NCBI GenBank assembly: GCA_949126835.1
Contig: OX421497.1
Span: 17,300,823-17,364,822 of the forward strand
Length of the DNA stretch: 64,000 bases
Reading direction: 5' to 3'
DNA from: Anisus vortex
Taxonomy: Eukaryota; Mollusca; Gastropoda; Planorbidae
In this document: positions 58,879 to 64,000 of the stretch, piece by piece
Layout: each line of letters begins with the position of its first letter
Numbering within the stretch: the stretch's first letter is position 1
Position numbers and translations under genes: made by a program
The notes under the pieces: model-generated
What the model saw: only the letters and a program-made list of their open reading frames with translations
Database searches by the model: none
Told to the model about the DNA's origin: nothing

Positions 58879-59250
58879 CTATGATTAGAAAACTCCTCTT
58901 TGAGTGCTTCGATGTACTTCTGAAAAAGCCCGACTATATATCTTAATATATGCCTTAATATAGGGATATACATGTAGTTAAATGTTTTGAAGTTGATTTC
59001 ACGGCAAGATATGTCCAGTTTCAATGCAAATCCATTCGAGTAGTCCTTGTATTGTAAGTGCAACTCATTGAAATGTGTCGCTATGTCATTCAGAAACATC
59101 GACTTCAAAAGACAGTGTTTTCCCAGAGCCTGAAAAATGTTATTCCTTTTTTTTTATCAATAAAGACACCTCTCGGGGGTCTCTCGCGTACCACTGAAAA
59201 TAGCCATGCGTGCCAAGTTTGGCACGCGTGCGTTAGGTTACCGACCCCTG
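58869..59250 (-). mobile_element. hAT-type terminus with transposase remnant, truncated
   Basis: On the minus strand it starts at 59250 with CAGGGGTCGGTAACCTAACG, a form typical of hAT terminal repeats. A subterminal inverted repeat GCGTGCCAA-AC-TTGGCACGC (59227-59208) follows. Then a 79-codon frame (59108-58869) starts with FLNDIATHFNELHLQ and ends with KYIEALKEEFSNH. Both pieces resemble the C-terminal half of SCAND3/GTF2IRD2-like hAT transposases. The catalytic region and the other terminus are missing; the low-coordinate end meets the 51-bp array. An internally deleted, non-autonomous hAT copy is the best reading. Confidence 0.6.
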
Positions 59251-59379
59251 CTCTATAACGCTGCATACTAGTACGGCAGTCAAGTCGATCCTTTTACACT
59301 TTAATGATCTTCTGTGCGGTAGCCAAGAGGGGAGGTTGAAGGTATCATAATTTTAGACAAATGTAAATACACATTATTC
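59251..59379. other. Junction between two hAT remnants, nothing recognised
   Basis: About 130 bp with no clear similarity; it may be worn transposase sequence. Confidence 0.4.
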
Positions 59380-60601
59380 AGTTATTGCAGCCCCAAGAGA
59401 TGGAAAATACCGTGAAAGCTTCATGGCATTTCTAGCACCATATGGTCAGATCGAATTGAAAGTGTAAAACCATTTGTAGCTCATCTACCAGGGATTGAGT
59501 TGGCTTTAGAAGACATGTTAAAGCTGAATCTTACTCCGAAAACCAGAAACGAAATCCATGAAATATGTATGTTATGTCAGTTCTTTCACTTGAAGACTCA
59601 CCTATTTCGTCAGCAGAATTAGCGTATTACTACATATTTCGTTGTCTGCCTGTATTCTGTAACTGTCGTCTGCGCATAGAACTGTCACCAACGGGATATG
59701 CGCTATATAAGCACCGTTAATATTTATTTATTTATTTATTTATTTATCATAATGTCAGTCGTGTGGCACAGTATACTAGTCCCTATTGACTTCTGCAACA
59801 AAGTCATTCAATCTTGTGACGCGACTATAGAAATGGAAGTTGCAAACATAGAAAGCTTATAATATGCACAACTAGGGGCTTTGCGAAACAGTTGTGGAAT
59901 GAAGCTAAGCTTGTTGCAGTCAACCTGCAGATAGAAGTACAATTGTTTAGGAACAGTAATACAACTGCCAGAAAAAGAACAAGATTTCATGTTGAGGATA
60001 CACCTGATGAAAATGTGAATGAGATGAATGAAACAGAAGAATGCCATGATGAAGCCCACTTTTGAAAACACATATTTTATGTTGTTTTGGATATTGTTAT
60101 TGTTTGCAGGTTTACAGTTCGGTTCAATTCAGTCAAAGATATTTCTGACACATTCAGCTTTCTTTGGAACTACCAAAAGATGTCAGAAGAAGACTTAAAG
60201 CATAAAGCTGCTTAGTTCGCAGAAAAGTATTATAATGACATAACCTGTGAAGACTTTCTTCAGGAAATAATTAACCTAACAATGGTTCACAATGCAAATT
60301 TTGGTAAAGAACAGTTGGGTGCTTTGGAACTGTTAAATGCTTTGGCTAACTCCAAATTAGAAATGTTTTTCCTAACATAACAGTCCGAGGATGTCCCTTA
60401 CAGCGCCAACCAGAGTAGCATCACCTAAGAGGAGCTTCAGTAAACTTAAGCTCATCAAAAATTACTTTAGATCCACCATGAGTCAGGATCGCCTGAACAA
60501 ATTGGCTACGCTCAGTATTGAGTCTAGCATTGCAAGACAAATAAACTTTGACACTGTAATTTGTTGTTTTGCCAATAAAAAGGCAAGCAATTTAAGGTAA
60601 C
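59380..60601 (+). pseudogene. hAT transposase (ZMYM1-like) pseudogene, interrupted by a LINE tail
   Basis: Pieces of one hAT transposase in order: YCSPKRWKIP (about 59390), WSDRIESVKPFVAHLPGIEL and LTPKTRNEIHE (to 59566). After a LINE insertion come ILVPIDFCNKVIQSCDATIE (about 59772-59830), WNEAKLVAVNLQIEVQLFRN, RTRFHVEDTPDENVNEMNE, DISDTFSFLWNYQKMSEE, VHNANFGKEQLGALELLNAL and finally RSFSKLKLIKNYFRSTMSQD, then ARQINFDTVI and a stop at 60600. The last block is the hAT C-terminal dimerisation motif. Stops at 59413, 60063 and 60213 and frameshifts near 60368 and 60388 show it is dead. The N-terminal zinc finger (TTF/BED) is not seen. Confidence 0.88.
59582..59751 (+). mobile_element. 5'-truncated LINE 3' end nested in the hAT pseudogene
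   Basis: Starts with the last codons of a LINE ORF2 (HLKTHLFRQQN then TAG), continues into a 3' UTR shared with 51.84-51.94 kb and ends in a (TTTA)n run. GCGCATA (59672-59678) pairs with TATGCGC (59697-59703). ATGTCAGT lies on both sides (59574-59581 and 59752-59759) as a target duplication. Removing the insert rejoins the hAT reading. Confidence 0.87.
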
Positions 60602-61440
60602 CCTGTTTTAATAAAAATTAGTCTTTTTCTTCTGTTTTTCTTTATCATTTATGTAGGTCTATTAATGTATTTTCTGTTGACTATTGCTTTTCACGAAACA
60701 GTAAGCATTCAAAAGATTAATGATTTGGGTATATTTGTAAATAATTAATGATTCGACAGACATGCATAAAATGCGATTAAGATGTATATTTATGAACTTT
60801 TTTGTTATAGTAGGCCTACCGTATTGAAAAGTTGTGAGGTTTATACGTTTATACATTATACACATACAATTTAAAACGCATTGAACTTAAAGTCTTTTTA
60901 TTTGCCTTGATATAATATAGCTATTTATTTATTTCAGAGTTTCACCTGTCATATATATGTCGCTAATTATTAAATAAAGTATATGTGATAATTGTCCAAC
61001 TTTAAAACCTCCAGTTCTTTTCAACCAAATTACCCATCAATCAGCAGTGAGAGTCACTTTTCCCATTTTACATATCTTTGTAATATTTGCAAGATAAATT
61101 CTGATTAATACTGAAGCGGAGGAACAATTAGATCTACAATAATTTAAACTAAGAACTATGTACTTGATAAATGTATTTTTGTAATAGACCTGTAAGACCT
61201 GTGATTGAAATGATTACCCTCTGATGGTAAATGATTACCCTCTAATGACAGTTTCACAAAATGATCCCCACACAGACATTTTAAAAATATTCCTGATTCT
61301 TCAAACGTATGTAATACGAATAATTCATCGAGATAGTGTTAAAAAAAAAAGTTTGTTGGGGGGGGGGGGCAGAAAAGATCTCGTACCGGCATCTTTTTTT
61401 CTCTTGAGGGCCCTGATATATTGTCAATAGTTTTGTCTTT
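60602..61440. other. Unique AT-rich sequence, nothing recognised
   Basis: May include the 3' end of the hAT element, but no terminal repeat was found by eye. G run near 61359-61368. Confidence 0.45.
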
Positions 61441-62005
61441 ATATATAAATATATATCTAACTGTCTAAACTGTCTAAACTGTCTATCCGTCTATCCTTCT
61501 ATCCGTCTATCTGTCTATCTGTATTTCTGTACTTCTGTCTATCTGTCTATATGTCTATCTGTCTATCTATATGTCTATCTGTCTATCTGTCTTTCTGTCT
61601 GTCTGTCTATCTGTCTATCTGTCTATCTGTCTATCTGTCTATCTGTCTATCCGTCTATCCGTCTATCTGTCTATCTGTCTATCTGTCTATCTGTCTATCT
61701 GTCTATCTGTCTATCTGTCTATCTGTCTATCTGTCTATCCGTCTATCCGTCTATCCGTCTATCCGTCTATCCGTCTATCCGTCTATCCGTCTATCCGTCT
61801 ATCCGTCTATCCGTCTATCCGTCTATCCGTCTATCCGTCTATCCGTCTATCCGTCTATCCGTCTATCCGTCTATCCGTCTATCCGTCTATCCGTCTATCC
61901 GTCTATCCGTCTATCCGTCTATCCGTCTATCCGTTTATCCGTCCATCCGTCCATCCGTCTATCCGTTTATCCGTTTATCCGTCCATCCGTCTATCCGTCT
62001 ATTTA
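61441..62005. repeat. Tetranucleotide/octanucleotide microsatellite (CTAT/CTGT/CCGT)
   Basis: Left part (61504-61735) is mainly (CTATCTGT)n. The right part from about 61735 is (CTATCCGT)n, with CCATCCGT and TTATCCGT variants at the end. Frames of 153 and 187 codons across it encode SVYPSIRL-type repeats and are artefacts. Confidence 0.97.
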
Positions 62006-62093
62006 CAACAGACAATCCAACATACATTCTAACAACAAAAACTACAACAGACAATCCAACACGCATTCTAACAACAAAAAACTACAAAAGACA
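62006..62093. repeat. 39-bp tandem repeat, left part
   Basis: About two units of ACATTCTAACAACAAAAACT then ACAACAGACAATCCAAC. Resumes at 62262 after a SINE. Confidence 0.92.
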
Positions 62094-62261
62094 TTCCACT
62101 GGTCCAGAGGTTAGTTCACCGGACTGTCAACCAAAAATTAAAGGACAGGTCGCGGGTTCTATCACTGCCACCGACGGATCCCTGTCGCCCTGCAGGAGTT
62201 TTGGGTCTAGTGGACGTAATAATCTTCTATCTAGAAGGAACGTCTGTAACCTTATAAGATA
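62094..62261 (+). mobile_element. tRNA-derived SINE, family B, sharing its 3' end with a LINE
   Basis: Head CTGGTCCAGAGGTTAGTTCA (A-box region), B-box-like GCGGGTTCTATCAC near 62152, internal GGATCCCTGTCGCCCTGCAG, then a 3' part. That 3' part (62212-62249) matches the LINE 3' end at 41595-41632 at 33 of 38 positions by eye, including the CTTCT-ATCT-AGAAG hairpin. It ends in TTATAAGATA, comparable to the LINE (GATAA)n tail. It is inserted in the 39-bp array. The SINE may use that LINE's reverse transcriptase; this is inference from the shared tail. Confidence 0.8.
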
Positions 62262-62478
62262 CATTCTAACAACAAAAACTACAACAGACAATCCAACATA
62301 CATTCTAACAACAACAACTACAACAGACAATCCAACATACATTCTAACAACAAAAACTACAACAGACAATCCAACATACATTCTAACAACAAAAACTACA
62401 ACATACAATCCAACATAAATTCTAACAGCAAAAACTACAGCAAACAATCCAACATACATTCTAACAACAACAAAAAAA
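62262..62478. repeat. 39-bp tandem repeat, right part
   Basis: About 5.5 units like those at 62006-62093. The 110-codon minus frame is an artefact of the 39-bp period. Confidence 0.95.
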
Positions 62479-63508
62479 GTACCTCTTCACCTTCTAGCAA
62501 ACCTCCCTACGACAGTAAAACATAAGACATGATTTTGTTATAGTCTGTCGATATTCAATGTATATACAAGAAAAATTGTCTTGACAGCAAGGATTTCATT
62601 GGAAGTTGTACAATGTAACATTTTACGACATTTCCTTGAGCTTTTGTCACTAAATTCCAATAATTGAATGTCTTCATTGTTCAATACCATTGCTAGTAAG
62701 TTCATGAACGCCATCTGCTCCATCTTGTCGTTAGAGAAACCACGAGATGTCAAAACTTGTCCTTTCTGAACTCCTTTCTACCTTTCTCTAATTTCCTTTT
62801 TTCATTCTTCTTCTTCTTTCTGTGCGTATTCTAAAAGAAACATTGTATCTATTGTATCTCAAACTGATGTGTTTATTTTAAACAAGAAATTTCATCTCTA
62901 CGTTTTAGGACACTAACTTTCTTTAAGCTTCAAGAATTTTTGAAAAATAACTGCTTTTGTTTCGTCTCTTTTCTTATGGTTTATATTTTTAAAACATTTA
63001 GACTCTATAGAAGAAGGTAACCTCCCTCCCCCCTCCCCTCTTCTGGAGCAATCATTCTGTTGTAGGCGGTTGAATCTAAAAGAGGCAACGGGCTGTGTAT
63101 ATCTATTGAAAGTTTCTACGCGGCTGCCATGCACGACCGACTGTTGCCTCATTTACTGAAATGTCACCGTTAGGTAAACAAAATCATCCACACAAACCAG
63201 TAATCTGTCTGTATTCGCCGAAACACATGCAACTCCTACACCACCCCCGCCACACGAGGTCTCTGTCAGTGGTCCAAAGAAATATTCTCTGACTTGTTTG
63301 TTGTTGTTTTTTGGGGTGCATTTTTATTGGATTTCCAATTTGATTACCAACAATTCCCAATTGTTTTACCGTAGCTATCAGGGTACCTTTAAGTTTTCAT
63401 AGGAGTATTTTTGCTGGCTCAAAAACGTATTTTAAGACCGTTGACCGGATTTTTACGTGTAACTTACATTGAAACCGTCTAAGTTAGCCGACGCGAATAC
63501 ACACACAG
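62479..63508. other. Unique sequence, nothing recognised
   Basis: Frames of 71 and 79 codons on the minus strand (62538-62753, 62913-63152) have no recognisable domain. Confidence 0.5.
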
Positions 63509-63519
63509 ACATATATATA

Positions 63520-63569
<50 letters not shown>
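63509..63569. repeat. (TA)n microsatellite, about 60 bp, one interruption
   Basis: TA dinucleotide run with a TTA break near 63527. Confidence 0.97.
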
Positions 63570-63572
<3 letters not shown>

Positions 63573-64000
63573 AAAGTTAGCCAAAACCAAAGTTTGAAAT
63601 TGAGTTTTCTTCAACTATTGCTAGAGATTAGTTTTACTGACATTCTAATGTACGTGTCCAGCTAAAACGACCAAATGCTGAACCAGCTCCTTCATTCTGT
63701 TCAACAATAAGAAGCCACACAGTATCAACTAAGCTTGTCGACTGTTCCTATAACAAGTTCAAGTGTTCAAACTTCAAGCTCTAACCGTTTCATTCCCATT
63801 AGACTTTACTGTGCGGCTCTATTTATAGTCTCATCTTGCATATGAAAAGAAACTAAACATCTACTGTCTTTCAATAAACTGCTGGCAACTACCGTACTTA
63901 TATTTCAAAGAAGATTGTTGCGTCCTCCGAGCATTTGTGGTTTGCAACAAGTCTTACATATGGATATGTGGTATATTTAATGATTTTCTTACATTGAGAT
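63570..64000. other. Unique sequence to the window end, nothing recognised
   Basis: No repeat, open frame of note or element end seen. Confidence 0.5.

Noticed and set aside
61551..62114. 153- and 187-codon plus frames, serine/proline-rich
   Set aside because: Pure translation of a tetranucleotide microsatellite.
63505..63569. Origin or matrix attachment element at the TA run
   Set aside because: A plain TA microsatellite with nothing else to support a function.

Overview
The window is eukaryotic, AT-rich, almost entirely non-coding DNA. It carries tRNA-derived SINEs, degraded LINE and hAT fragments, short TIR elements and a very large number of minisatellites. The octamer core AGGCCTA recurs, and retroelement 3' tails end in (ATT)n, (TTTA)n or (GATAA)n. 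Together these suggest a mollusc, most likely a heterobranch or freshwater gastropod. This is an inference from general style and was not tested against any database. No complete protein-coding host gene, rRNA, functional tRNA or CRISPR array can be supported. Most open reading frames of 60-270 codons here are artefacts of tandem repeats, whose unit length is either divisible by three or closes after three units.

Layout. 1-9 kb: a 22-bp array cut by the window edge, a 37-bp array, an AT-rich 19-bp array, a SINE at 5.0 kb, a small CpG-dense patch at 5.64-5.81 kb and the first copy of a 565-bp TIR element (7.8-8.4 kb). 8.7-10 kb: a 27-bp minisatellite split by a SINE head. 10-15 kb: mostly unique sequence with two SINE pieces and two degenerate arrays. 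15-28 kb: four minisatellite arrays of 17, 48 and 37 bp with shorter unique gaps. The 37-bp array is about 7.9 kb (about 214 units) and has internal segment duplications of about 0.82 kb and exactly 1,571 bp. 28-41 kb: unique sequence interleaved with arrays of 30, 44, 33, 35, 19, 15 and 53 bp, plus the second copy of the TIR element (38.0-38.5 kb). 41-55 kb: a LINE reverse transcriptase C-terminus, SINEs, a 1.9-kb 25-bp array, a second LINE C-terminus on the minus strand and a 13-bp array.

54.6-55.3 kb holds the most interesting structure: a SINE interrupted by a 429-bp sequence with imperfect inverted termini. That insert encodes the N-terminal half of a THAP zinc-finger domain. 58.6-60.6 kb is a DNA-transposon graveyard. 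It contains a hAT terminus and fragment on the minus strand, then a ZMYM1-like hAT transposase pseudogene on the plus strand, itself interrupted by a 5'-truncated LINE tail with an 8-bp target duplication. 61.4-62.5 kb holds a tetranucleotide array and a 39-bp array split by a second SINE type. The 3' end of that SINE matches the 3' end of the LINE at 41.2-41.65 kb.

How the parts relate: the window records mobile elements landing in tandem repeats and in each other. The shared SINE/LINE tail suggests a SINE using a partner LINE. The highly homogeneous arrays (20 apparently identical 27-bp units; two near-identical 1.57-kb blocks) suggest recent expansion.
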